DNA of 64,000 nucleotides from Bradyrhizobium arachidis (GTDB taxonomy: Bacteria > Pseudomonadota > Alphaproteobacteria > Rhizobiales > Xanthobacteraceae). Position numbers and translations under genes: made by a program. The notes beneath the pieces are model-generated. The model saw only the letters and a program-made list of their open reading frames with translations, did no database searches and was not told the DNA's origin. Positions 51,777 to 62,290 of this stretch are shown piece after piece. The DNA lies in contig NZ_CP077970.1 in the NCBI RefSeq assembly GCF_024758505.1, positions 2,294,001-2,358,000 on the forward strand. Direction: 5' to 3'. Position 1 is the stretch's first letter. Each line of letters starts with the position of its first letter.

Positions 51777-52228
51777 CAGACCGGCCTCTTGTGCATCATC
51801 GCCATGCGGCGGCATTTGCCGACGACTTCGTCATTCTGGTTGTAGGCGTGGTGCTCGAATTCCACGATGCCCGCCTTGGGCCGCGATTTGGATTCCCGCA
51901 CCGAGAGCACCTTCGTGGTCGCCCGCAACGTGTCGCCATGAAAGACGGGCTTTGGAAACGTCACGTCGGTCATTCCGAGATTGGCGACGGTGGTGCCGAG
52001 CGTCGTATCATAGACGGTCATGCCGATCATGATGCCGAGCGTGTAGAGGCTGTTGAAAATGCGCTGGCCGAACTCGGTCTGCGCCGCGAAATGCGCATCG
52101 ATGTGCAGCGGCTGCGGGTTGAGGGTGAGCAGGCTGAACAGCGTGTTGTCCATCTCGGTGACAGTGCGAGTCAGGGGATGCCTGAACTCCTGTCCGACGT
52201 TGAAATCCTCGAAATAAAGCCCGGCCAT
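51776..52228 (-). CDS. MaoC-like hot-dog dehydratase/hydratase
   Basis: The 150-residue protein has a single hot-dog domain: [24 protein letters not shown] at the start, and [13 protein letters not shown], which resembles but does not fully match the hydratase-2 motif because the usual Asp before the Asn is absent. It is therefore likely a mesaconyl- or itaconyl-type CoA hydratase variant. GAGGAGATCGAC precedes the ATG at 52228; the longer open frame upstream is not used. It is divergent from the acyl-CoA dehydrogenase gene. Confidence 0.85.
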   Translation of the reverse strand: MAGLYFEDFNVGQEFRHPLTRTVTEMDNTLFSLLTLNPQPLHIDAHFAAQTEFGQRIFNSLYTLGIMIGMTVYDTTLGTTVANLGMTDVTFPKPVFHGDTLRATTKVLSVRESKSRPKAGIVEFEHHAYNQNDEVVGKCRRMAMMHKRPV

Positions 52229-52445
52229 GTCGATCTCCTCGCGGCTCCCGTCTCCCACGATTTGTCCAGCGTGTCGCATCAGCCGCCAAAAGCCAAGACC
52301 GTTGGCCGTGGGAGGGCAAGCTCTGCAAGCCGCGCATTGGGATGCGCCAGCCGAAAGCCGCCTATTGGCTTGCATCTGCCGCATCCATCCGCAATCCTCC
52401 CGGCAACCAAGAACCCGGCACCTTTCGGAGGGGAACAGGACGTCC

Positions 52446-53612
52446 ATGGATTTCGCGCTCACCGACCAGCAGGAAGCGATCCGCGACTCCGTCGCCAAGA
52501 TCTGCGAGGGCTTTCCTGACGCCTATTGGCTGAAGAAAGACCATGACGGCGGTTTCCCGCACGATTTTCACAAGGCGCTGGCGGACGCAGGCTGGCTCGG
52601 CATCTGTGTGCCGGAGGCCTATGGCGGCTCGGGCCTCGGCATCACCGAGGCCGCGATCATGATGCGGACGATTGCGGAATCCGGCGCCGGCATGTCGGGC
52701 GCATCAGCCGTGCACATCAACGTGTTCGGACTCAACCCGGTCGTGGTGTTCGGCACCGAGGAGCAGCGCAAGCGCATGCTGCCGCCGATGGTGGAGGGCC
52801 GCGAGAAGGCGTGCTTCGCCGTCACCGAGCCGAACACCGGTCTCAACACCACGCAGCTCAAGACGCGGGCAGTGGCCAAGAACGACCGCTACGTCGTCAA
52901 CGGCCAGAAGGTGTGGATCTCCACCGCGCAGGTCGCGCACAAGATCCTGCTGCTCGCGCGCACCACGCCGCTGGAGGAGGTGCGATCGCCGACCCATGGC
53001 CTCAGCCTGTTCTATACCGATTTCGATCGCAAGCGGATCAAGGTCCACGAGATCGAGAAGATGGGCCGCAAGGTCGTGGATTCCAACGAGCTGTTCTTCG
53101 AGGATTTCGAGATCCCGATGGAGGACCGGATCGGCGAGGAGGGCCGCGGCTTCGAATACATTTTGGAAGGCATGAACCCTGAGCGCATCCTGATAGCGGC
53201 CGAAGCGGTCGGGCTCGGAAAGCTCGCGCTGTCGCGCGCGACCGAATATGCCAAGACGCGAATCGTGTTCAACCGACCCATCGGCAAGAACCAGGGCATC
53301 CAGCATCCGCTCGCCGTGAACTGGGTCGAGCTCGAGGCCGCCTGGCTGATGGTGATGTCGGCCGCCTGGCAGTACGACAAGGGCATGCCCTGCGGCGCCG
53401 CGGCCAATGCCGCAAAATATCTTGCGGGCGAAGCCGGTTTTCAGGCCTGCGAGCAGGCAGTGATGACCCATGGCGGCTTCGGTTACGCCAAGGAGTTTCA
53501 TGTCGAGCGTTATTTGCGCGAGATCCTGATCCCGCGCATCGCGCCGGTGAGCCCGCAGCTCGCGCTGAGTTTTATCGCGGAGAAGGTGCTCGGCCTGGCA
53601 AAGTCGTACTAG
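52446..53612 (+). CDS. Acyl-CoA dehydrogenase
   Basis: The 388-residue flavoenzyme has the N-terminal helical domain ([16 protein letters not shown]), the middle beta domain with [18 protein letters not shown] and [11 protein letters not shown], and the C-terminal helical domain with [18 protein letters not shown]. It inserts an alpha-beta double bond and passes electrons to ETF. Together with the divergent MaoC and CitE-like genes and the following CoA ligase it suggests a short-chain or branched acid degradation module. Confidence 0.9.
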   Translation: MDFALTDQQEAIRDSVAKICEGFPDAYWLKKDHDGGFPHDFHKALADAGWLGICVPEAYGGSGLGITEAAIMMRTIAESGAGMSGASAVHINVFGLNPVVVFGTEEQRKRMLPPMVEGREKACFAVTEPNTGLNTTQLKTRAVAKNDRYVVNGQKVWISTAQVAHKILLLARTTPLEEVRSPTHGLSLFYTDFDRKRIKVHEIEKMGRKVVDSNELFFEDFEIPMEDRIGEEGRGFEYILEGMNPERILIAAEAVGLGKLALSRATEYAKTRIVFNRPIGKNQGIQHPLAVNWVELEAAWLMVMSAAWQYDKGMPCGAAANAAKYLAGEAGFQACEQAVMTHGGFGYAKEFHVERYLREILIPRIAPVSPQLALSFIAEKVLGLAKSY

Positions 53613-53679
53613 TCCGTGCTCGATGAGGCATCAGCGATCGAATTCACGGCTTCCAGCATGACTCTCGAAGGGGCCGCTC

Positions 53680-55254
53680 TCACTCCCCCGCGATCTGCTC
53701 CATCGCCATGGCGCGCAGTTTGGCGCGCTGGATCTTGACGCCGTTGGCGCTGTCGGTGACGGGGAAAGCGTCGACAAAATAGATGCGCGCCGGGACCTTG
53801 TAGCCGGCAAGCCGTTCGCGCAAGCGCGCGATCATTGCATCCTGCTGAGGCGGTACCGTGCCTGCTATCACGAAGGCGACGCAGCGTGCCTGGCCCTTGA
53901 GATCGACGGCAACGACTTGCGCGTCCGCCACCCCGGCGCAGGACTTCAGTTCGTCCTCGATCTCGCCGGGCGCGACCAAAAATCCGCCGAGCCGCATGGC
54001 ATCGCCGGCGCGGGTCTCGTAGACGAAGGAGCCGTCGTCACGGAGCCGGCCGATATCGCCGGTGCGGAAGAAGCCGTCGGCGAGGATCGCCTCGCTCGTA
54101 GCTTCTGCATTGTTGAAGTAACCGAGGAATCGCGACGGCGCGCCGATCTCGATCTCGCCGGAGACGCCGGGTGCGGCAAGCGCGCCGGTCTCGGTGTCGC
54201 GCACGCGAACCTCGGCCTCCGGCGACATCGGCCAGCCGCCGGCCTCGATGCGGTCGGCAAAGGCGGCATCAGAACGGCCGATCGAGAACAGCGCCTGCAC
54301 CTCGCTCGAGCCGTAGAGGCCGAACAGCGACATTCCGCGCGCCTCGGCCTCGAGCGCAAACTCGCGCCAGCCGGGCTGGAACGCGGCAAAGCCGAACACT
54401 TGCGCATGAGGGAAGGGGCGGGGCGCGTCGGTGAGCGCAAGGATGCGGCGGAACATCTCATCCGAGCCGAAGGAATGCGTGATCTCCTGCTCCGTCAGGA
54501 TTTTGAAGGCCGGCGCGGCTTCGAAGGCGTCCACCACGTGGACGGTGACGCCGGCCGCAAGGAACGCGAGCAAGCCCGTCATGCCAAAGGTGCCGCAGAA
54601 CGGCAGCATCGCGAGCAGGGAATGCCGCTCTGGCGCGAGAGCGAGTGCCCTGGCGACCGAGACGGCGTGGGTTGCAAGCGTTGCTTGCGAATGCGCGACC
54701 AGCTTTGGTCCTCTGGTCGTGCCTGAGGTCGTATAGAGCAGCACCGGCAGGTCGACATCGCCGTACAGCGCCGGTGCCGGCGGATAGGGTTTTTCGAAGG
54801 CGTCGAACCGGATGCTGGGCCAGACGGTCGGGATCGTATCGACACCGACCACCGCAACCGTCTGCAGCGTCGGCACATCCGCCTTGGGGACGTCGGCCAG
54901 GATCGCCGCAAAATCGATCGAGCGGAACGTGGCTTCGGTGACGAGCAGCCTTGCACCCGAGAGCCGCAGTAAGTGCGCGACCTCGGCGCTGCGGTAGCGG
55001 GTGTTGACCGCAGCGACGATCGCGCCGAGCCGCGCGGCGGCGAACAGCAGCGCGATCCATTCGATGCGATTGACGAGCCAGACCGCGACCACATCGCCCC
55101 GGCCGATGCCGTGCGCGGCGAGCCAGGCCGCGGCCTGATCGACCTTGCATGAGAAGTCCGCGTGCGAGACCGCCGTGCCGTCGAACACGAAGACCGGTTC
55201 GCCATTGATCCCGGTGGCGAGGAGCGATTGCAGCGTTCGGTCGTTTTGGCTCAT
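53680..55254 (-). CDS. AMP-dependent acyl-CoA ligase (ANL family)
   Basis: The 524-residue protein has the P-loop-like YTTSGTTRGPKLVAHS, the adenylate motif LYGSSEVQAL, FFRTGDIGRL with the hinge, and a C-terminal lysine in NGVKIQRAKLR. It probably activates the carboxylic acid that enters the neighbouring CoA module; its gene is convergent with the acyl-CoA dehydrogenase gene across 67 bp. The substrate is not predictable from the motifs. Confidence 0.88.
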   Translation of the reverse strand: MSQNDRTLQSLLATGINGEPVFVFDGTAVSHADFSCKVDQAAAWLAAHGIGRGDVVAVWLVNRIEWIALLFAAARLGAIVAAVNTRYRSAEVAHLLRLSGARLLVTEATFRSIDFAAILADVPKADVPTLQTVAVVGVDTIPTVWPSIRFDAFEKPYPPAPALYGDVDLPVLLYTTSGTTRGPKLVAHSQATLATHAVSVARALALAPERHSLLAMLPFCGTFGMTGLLAFLAAGVTVHVVDAFEAAPAFKILTEQEITHSFGSDEMFRRILALTDAPRPFPHAQVFGFAAFQPGWREFALEAEARGMSLFGLYGSSEVQALFSIGRSDAAFADRIEAGGWPMSPEAEVRVRDTETGALAAPGVSGEIEIGAPSRFLGYFNNAEATSEAILADGFFRTGDIGRLRDDGSFVYETRAGDAMRLGGFLVAPGEIEDELKSCAGVADAQVVAVDLKGQARCVAFVIAGTVPPQQDAMIARLRERLAGYKVPARIYFVDAFPVTDSANGVKIQRAKLRAMAMEQIAGE

Positions 55255-55287
55255 GGCGCGAGCGTAACCCGATGCGCGCGGGATCGT

Positions 55288-55923
55288 CTACTTGGTCCCG
55301 AACATCCGGTCGCCGGCATCGCCCAGGCCCGGCACGATATAGCCGTGGTCGTTCAGCCGCTCGTCGACCGCCGCGGTCCAGACCGGGATGTCGGCATGCT
55401 CGAGCTGGAACTGCGCGATGCCTTCGGGCGCCGCGAGCAGGCAGACGAAGCGGATGTCGCGGGCGCCGCGCGCCTTGAGCAGCGATGCCCCGGCGCAGGC
55501 GGAGTTGCCGGTCGCCAGCATCGGATCCATCAGGATCACGGTGCGGTCGGAGAGATCCTGCGGCGCCTTGTAGTAGTATTCCACGGCCTGCAACGTGGCG
55601 GGGTCGCGATAGAGCCCGATATGAGCGACGCGCGCCGAGGGCACCAGCGCCAGCATGCCGTCGAGGAAGCCGACGCCGGCGCGCAGGATCGGCGCGAAGG
55701 TCAGCTTCTTGCCCGCGATTTTTGGTGCCTGCATTGTCGAGATCGGCGTCTCGATCTCGACGAGCTCCAGCGGCAGGTCGCGCGTCACCTCGTAGCAGAG
55801 GAGCATCCCGATCTCGTTCAGGAGCTCGCGAAAGCCCTTGGTCGAGCGGTCCTTCTCCCGCATCAGGGAGAGCTTGTGCTGGATCAGGGGGTGGGTGACG
55901 ACGTTGACGCTGCTGGCACTCAT
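55288..55923 (-). CDS. upp: Uracil phosphoribosyltransferase
   Basis: The 211-residue enzyme makes UMP from uracil and PRPP in pyrimidine salvage. The PRPP-binding loop [14 protein letters not shown] is intact, and the C-terminal [14 protein letters not shown] is the uracil-binding region of the family. The ATG at 55923 ([18 protein letters not shown]) matches known N termini; upstream frame is not used. It is a single gene. Confidence 0.95.
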   Translation of the reverse strand: MSASSVNVVTHPLIQHKLSLMREKDRSTKGFRELLNEIGMLLCYEVTRDLPLELVEIETPISTMQAPKIAGKKLTFAPILRAGVGFLDGMLALVPSARVAHIGLYRDPATLQAVEYYYKAPQDLSDRTVILMDPMLATGNSACAGASLLKARGARDIRFVCLLAAPEGIAQFQLEHADIPVWTAAVDERLNDHGYIVPGLGDAGDRMFGTK

Positions 55924-56111
55924 GACAACCGATCTACACGGTTCCATCGGATTTCGCCAGCGGGGGGCCAGGCGCACCTGCGCGATCTCGCGGCACGGAG
56001 TGCCCGAGTTGTGCTCATTCTCCGACGTGCCCTCAGGCCGTGCCGGGCATCACGACCGCGGTCCACACCCGGCTGCTCGAGGATGCGAAGAGGACGAGGG
56101 TTTCGTGCCGT

Positions 56112-56240
56112 CTAGACGCCGAGGCCGCGCGCGAGCAACGTGACCACAAGCGTCAGCGCGGCGCCCCAGATCAGGCTCAGCGTCACCGCCAGGATGGTGG
56201 TGGTGACGACATGTTGCAGATTTGCCTTCGCGAGCTTCAT
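56112..56240 (-). CDS. 42-residue single-pass or two-pass membrane microprotein
   Basis: The reading frame encodes MKLAKANLQHVVTTTILAV followed by a hydrophobic stretch ending LLARGLGV. The start lies 1 base after the stop of the 28-residue ORF upstream, which suggests translational coupling. No family is recognised. Confidence 0.45.
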   Translation of the reverse strand: MKLAKANLQHVVTTTILAVTLSLIWGAALTLVVTLLARGLGV

Positions 56241-56241
56241 G

Positions 56242-56328
56242 TCAGTTGCCCCGAGCCGCGACGATACGCATGCCGAACAGCAATGCGGCCATCAGGCCGA
56301 TCATGAGGATGATCTTCAGCTCGATCAT
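56242..56328 (-). CDS. 28-residue membrane microprotein
   Basis: The frame reads MIELKIILMIGLMAALLFGM with the basic end RIVAARGN, a short hydrophobic helix. AGGA lies 9 bases before the ATG. The frame is open further upstream to an ATG at 56457 (71 residues), but that start lacks a ribosome site. Together with the next ORF it forms a possible two-gene micro-operon upstream of the kdp region on the opposite strand. Confidence 0.4.
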   Translation of the reverse strand: MIELKIILMIGLMAALLFGMRIVAARGN

Positions 56329-56486
56329 GTCCGGGAGTCCTGCTTGGCGATGAGCCGTACGCGGAGGCGCCTTGCCATTGCGGTCCTGCGGCCACATTGC
56401 GGCGACGCGCCATAGGAATGCGAGAGGGGCGGTGGCGGCTTGGTATAGGAAAGTCATAAAGACGGGGCCGTAGCCGTGTGTGCGGC

Positions 56487-56954
56487 CTAGCCGAAATGAT
56501 CGCAAGCCACCGGCTCGTAGAGCGGGTTTGCGGCCGTCTTCACCGAGGGCACGCTCGGCCGGCTCGCTGTCGCCGCCAGTGCCTGCGCTTCGGAGAAAGC
56601 CGAGAGCAGGGCGATAGCGAGATCCGGATGCCGGGCCTCGACCGCGCTGTCGAGCCAGTCCGGCAGCTCGCGCTCGCGCGAGAGCGCGCAGTGCCATTCG
56701 CCATCGTCATAGGCGATGCGGCGCACCTGCCATAGCGGCAGCTCCAGCGCCATCAGCGCCAGCGCAGCATCGGCCCAGGCTTCGGCGTCGATCAGCCGCG
56801 CGAGGCGCGCGGAGCGTTCGTTCTGTCCGAGCGAGGGAATGCGCCGGCAGGCGGTGTCGATGATGTCAAGCATCAACGGTCGCGTCATGGCGTGAGCATT
56901 GCGCAGTCGCCTGCCGAGCGAAGCTGGATCGAAATCTCTGAGTGTCGTGGACAT
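56487..56954 (-). CDS. Conserved-looking hypothetical protein, 155 residues
   Basis: The protein is mostly alpha-helical by composition, begins MSTTLRDFDPASLGRRL, and contains WADAALALMALELPLWQVRRIAYDDGEWHCAL, of which the Trp-rich middle is notable. No signal peptide or membrane segment is visible. The frame lacks overlap with a better candidate on the other strand, and the codon pattern looks like neighbouring genes, so it is likely real. No function can be assigned. Confidence 0.6.
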   Translation of the reverse strand: MSTTLRDFDPASLGRRLRNAHAMTRPLMLDIIDTACRRIPSLGQNERSARLARLIDAEAWADAALALMALELPLWQVRRIAYDDGEWHCALSRERELPDWLDSAVEARHPDLAIALLSAFSEAQALAATASRPSVPSVKTAANPLYEPVACDHFG

Positions 56955-57116
56955 GGCGGTGTCCCGTTGTCGTGTCGATCACGAGAGGTGATCTTCACTG
57001 CCAAGATGGGCCGGGAAGGCATTTGAAAACGAGGGGAGGACGGAGGGAGAGAAATAGGGATTTCATAAAGAGAACTGGGCGCGTGAGGGGCGCAAACGTT
57101 CGCCAAATCCCCAACT

Positions 57117-57259
57117 GTCGTCCCGGCGAAGGCCAGGACCCGTAACCCCAGGGAGCAGTCGTTGCAGCGAGCTGCCAACCACCAGTCTTCACCAAACTTC
57201 TCCCTGGGGGTATGGGTCCCGGATCAGCGCTCCGCTTCGCTACGCTTGTCCGGGACGAC
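57117..57259. repeat. Palindromic intergenic repeat with inverted ends
   Basis: The ends GTCGTCCCGG and CCGGGACGAC are reverse complements, and AACCCCAGGGA near the left pairs with TCCCTGGGGG further right. It lies in the 491-bp gap 56955-57445 between the hypothetical gene and the kdp micro-ORFs. The rest of the gap should carry the kdp promoter, but no KdpE site could be defined. Confidence 0.7.
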
Positions 57260-57445
57260 GGTGTGTTGTGTGGCCGCATCGTGGGTCACTGCAACGTCCC
57301 CACATCCCCATTTCCGCCGCCCTTTATGAGATTCCTATAACGTCGCCATAGGCCTCATCTCGAAAACCTATGCTCCGGGTGGCACCTGTCCACGCGATGG
57401 CGCGGCATCCGTTCCCCGCCGCGTTCTTCTGCATAGGGACGTTCC

Positions 57446-57529
57446 ATGTTCGACATCATCATGCTGGCGCTGGGCTTTGGCTTCTTCGCCCTTGCGGTCG
57501 GCTACACCTACGCCTGCGAGCGGCTGTAA
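57446..57529 (+). CDS. 27-residue membrane microprotein ahead of kdpF
   Basis: The ORF reads MFDIIMLALGFGFFALAVGY and ends TYACERL, one hydrophobic helix. AGGGA sits 7 bases before the ATG. It lies 12 bases before kdpF on the same strand and is likely the first gene of the kdp operon. It may be a second KdpF-like stabilising subunit; this is inference. Confidence 0.6.
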   Translation: MFDIIMLALGFGFFALAVGYTYACERL

Positions 57530-57541
57530 GGGGAGGCGATC

Positions 57542-57631
57542 ATGATTTTCGATTATTCGCTCGCCGGCGCCGTCTCGCTCGGCCTCCTCATCTACCTCAC
57601 TTATGCGCTGCTGCGGCCCGAGCGGTTCTGA
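57542..57631 (+). CDS. kdpF: KdpF, small subunit of the potassium-transporting ATPase
   Basis: The 29-residue peptide MIFDYSLAGAVSLGLLIYLT...ALLRPERF has the typical KdpF layout: one membrane helix and the conserved ending L(L/I).PERF. GGGGAGG lies before the ATG. KdpF stabilises the KdpABC complex. It is too short for standard gene calling. Confidence 0.8.
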   Translation: MIFDYSLAGAVSLGLLIYLTYALLRPERF

Positions 57632-57634
57632 GCC

Positions 57635-57739
57635 GTGGTCCTGCTGCTCAAGCTGCTCGCAGCGGACGCCGTGCTCGTTGCGCTGCTGCTCGCGTTGCTC
57701 GCAGCCCTCCTGCGCACGCGTCACGCTCTCAAAGGTTGA
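57635..57739 (+). CDS. 34-residue leucine-rich micro-ORF between kdpF and kdpA
   Basis: From a GTG at 57635 the frame reads MVLLLKLLAADAVLVALLLA and ends with a basic tail RTRHALKG. It fills almost the whole gap between kdpF and kdpA. A ribosome site is not clear, but the start is only 3 bases after the kdpF stop, so coupling could allow translation. It may instead be a chance frame. Confidence 0.35.
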   Translation: MVLLLKLLAADAVLVALLLALLAALLRTRHALKG

Positions 57740-57745
57740 ACTACC

Positions 57746-59449
57746 ATGACTGTCATCGGTTGGCTTCAGATCATCCTGTTTTGTGTCACCATCGTCGCGC
57801 TGACAAAACCGCTCGGCTGGTACATGACGCGCGTCTTCAACGGCGAGCGCACCTTCCTGTCGCCGGTGCTGCGCCCGGTCGAGATCGGCCTCTACCGGAT
57901 CTCCGGCGTCGACGAGACGCGCGAACAGCATTGGATGACCTATACGGTCGCCATGCTGCTGTTCCATGTCGGCGGCTTCCTCGTCATCTACGGATTGATG
58001 CGATTGCAGGGCGTGCTGCCGTTCAATCCGGCCGGGCAGGGCGCGGTCGCGGAGGATCTCTCCTTCAACACCGCGATCTCCTTCATCACCAACACCAATT
58101 GGCAGAACTACGGCGGCGAGAGCACGCTGTCTTATCTCGTCCAGATGGTCGGCTTGACGCACCAGAATTTTCTGTCGGCGGCCACCGGCATCGCGCTTGC
58201 CGTGGCGTTGATTCGGGGCTTCTCGCGCGCCTCCGCGCGCACGGTCGGCAATTTCTGGGTCGATGTTGTCAGGACCACGCTTTACGTGCTGCTGCCGATC
58301 TGCGTAGTCTACGCGCTGTTTCTGGTCTGGCAAGGCATGCCGCAGACGCTCGGCGACTATGTCGAGGCGACGACGGTCGAAGGCGCCAAGCAGACCATCG
58401 CGGTCGGTCCCGTGGCCTCGCAAGTCGCGATCAAGATGCTCGGCACCAATGGCGGCGGCTTCTTCAATGCCAACGCTGCGCACCCCTTCGAGAACCCGAC
58501 GGCATTGTCGAACTTCGTGCAGATGATCTCGATCTTTGCGCTCGGTGCTGCCCTGACCAACGTGTTCGGCCGCATGGTCGGCAACCAGCGCCAGGGATTT
58601 GCGATCCTCGCCGTGATGGGCGTGCTGTTCCTCGCCGGCGTCGCCGTCACCTATTGGGCGGAAGCCAACGGTACCTCGACGCTCCAGGCGCTGGGACTTT
58701 CCGGCGGCAACATGGAAGGCAAGGAGGTCCGCTTCGGCATCGTCGCGTCCTCGCTGTTTGCCGTGGTCACCACGGCCGCCTCCTGCGGCGCGGTCAACGC
58801 CATGCATGACAGCTTCACAGCGCTCGGCGGCATGATCCCGCTGATCAACATGCAGCTCGGAGAGATCATCGTCGGCGGCGTCGGCGCAGGCCTCTACGGC
58901 ATGCTGCTGTTCGTCATCCTCGCGATCTTCGTCGCAGGCCTGATGGTCGGCCGTACGCCGGAATATGTCGGCAAGAAGATCGAGGCGCGCGAGGTCAAGA
59001 TGGCGATGCTCGCGATCCTGGTGCTGCCGCTGATGTATCTCGGCTGGACCGCGGTCGGCGTGGTCTATCCGGCAGCGGTCGCCTCGATGGCGAATGCCGG
59101 TCCGCACGGCTTCACCGAGGTGCTCTACGCCTATACCTCGGCGACCGGCAACAATGGCTCGGCCTTCGCGGGCCTCACCGGAAACACCTTCTTCTACAAC
59201 CTCACGCTTGCGAGCGCGATGTTCGTCGGCCGCTTCTTCATGATCGTTCCGGCGATGGCGATCGCGGGGTCGCTTGCGGGCAAGAAGTCCATTCCACCGT
59301 CGGCGGGCACGTTCCCGACCACGGGCGGATTGTTCGTTGGCCTCGTCGTCGGCGTGATCCTGATCATCGGCGGCCTGACCTTCTTCCCGGCGCTCGCGCT
59401 CGGCCCCATCGTCGAGCATCTCGCGATGAACGCCGGCAACTTGTTCTGA
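57746..59449 (+). CDS. kdpA: Potassium-transporting ATPase subunit KdpA
   Basis: The 567-residue membrane subunit binds and conducts K+ and is related to SKT channels. Selectivity-filter regions are visible as [29 protein letters not shown] and [12 protein letters not shown], each with the conserved Gly-rich loop. About ten helices are present. It is 6 bases behind the micro-ORF and 19 before kdpB. Confidence 0.97.
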   Translation: MTVIGWLQIILFCVTIVALTKPLGWYMTRVFNGERTFLSPVLRPVEIGLYRISGVDETREQHWMTYTVAMLLFHVGGFLVIYGLMRLQGVLPFNPAGQGAVAEDLSFNTAISFITNTNWQNYGGESTLSYLVQMVGLTHQNFLSAATGIALAVALIRGFSRASARTVGNFWVDVVRTTLYVLLPICVVYALFLVWQGMPQTLGDYVEATTVEGAKQTIAVGPVASQVAIKMLGTNGGGFFNANAAHPFENPTALSNFVQMISIFALGAALTNVFGRMVGNQRQGFAILAVMGVLFLAGVAVTYWAEANGTSTLQALGLSGGNMEGKEVRFGIVASSLFAVVTTAASCGAVNAMHDSFTALGGMIPLINMQLGEIIVGGVGAGLYGMLLFVILAIFVAGLMVGRTPEYVGKKIEAREVKMAMLAILVLPLMYLGWTAVGVVYPAAVASMANAGPHGFTEVLYAYTSATGNNGSAFAGLTGNTFFYNLTLASAMFVGRFFMIVPAMAIAGSLAGKKSIPPSAGTFPTTGGLFVGLVVGVILIIGGLTFFPALALGPIVEHLAMNAGNLF

Positions 59450-59468
59450 TTGTTTCGGAGTGACCTCC

Positions 59469-61583
<2,115 letters not shown>

Positions 61584-61584
61584 T

Positions 61585-61626
61585 CGTCATTCCGGGTTCG
61601 ATGCTGCGCATCGCCCCGGAATGACG
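61585..61626. repeat. Palindromic element between kdpB and kdpC
   Basis: CGTCATTCCGGG and CCCGGAATGACG pair perfectly, with an inner CGATGC/GCATCG hairpin. The element starts one base after the kdpB stop and ends 21 bases before the kdpC ATG. It is of the kind seen scattered in rhizobial intergenic regions and here interrupts an operon. Confidence 0.75.
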
Positions 61627-61647
61627 GAGAGAAATAGGAGTCCTAAC

Positions 61648-62250
61648 ATGCTCAGAGAAATCCGCCCCGCCATCGTCCTGCTGCTCGCGCTGACCGCGAT
61701 CACGGGCCTTGCCTATCCGCTCGCCATGACCGGCATCGCCGGTGTGCTCTTCCCGGTGCAGGCGCAAGGCAGCCTGATCGAAAAGGACGGCAAGGTCATC
61801 GGCTCAGCCCTGATCGGACAGGAGTTCAAGGACGACAAATACTTTCACGGCCGCCCCTCGGCGACGGTCGCGCCGGACCCCGCCGATTCGACCAAGACGG
61901 TGTCCGCGCCCTACAACGCCGCCAATTCGGGCGGCTCCAATCTTGGCCCGACCAGCAAGGCGCTGGCCGACCGTCTCAAGGACGATGTGGACAAGGTGAG
62001 GGCGGAAAACCCGAACGCTGTGGTGCCCGTCGACCTCGTCACCACGACCGGCAGCGGCCTCGATCCGCACATTTCGCCGGAGGCCGCGCAATTCCAGGTG
62101 CCGCGGGTTGCGAAAACGCGCGGCATGTCGGAGGAGGCGGTCCGGCAACTCGTAGGGGCCAACACCGAGGGGCGGCTGCTCGGCCTGATCGGCGAGCCAC
62201 GCGTGAACGTGCTGGCGCTCAATCTCGCGCTCGACCGTGTCGTGAAGTAG
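61648..62250 (+). CDS. kdpC: Potassium-transporting ATPase subunit KdpC
   Basis: The 200-residue protein has one N-terminal helix ([25 protein letters not shown] region) and a periplasmic domain with [30 protein letters not shown], and [18 protein letters not shown], all conserved in KdpC. It assists KdpB and KdpA assembly and K+ affinity. AGGAG precedes the ATG at 61648, although the frame is open from 61621. Confidence 0.95.
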   Translation: MLREIRPAIVLLLALTAITGLAYPLAMTGIAGVLFPVQAQGSLIEKDGKVIGSALIGQEFKDDKYFHGRPSATVAPDPADSTKTVSAPYNAANSGGSNLGPTSKALADRLKDDVDKVRAENPNAVVPVDLVTTTGSGLDPHISPEAAQFQVPRVAKTRGMSEEAVRQLVGANTEGRLLGLIGEPRVNVLALNLALDRVVK

Positions 62251-62290
62251 CGGCCTAGGCTGACCGCGTACGGATGATTATAATGAGCTG

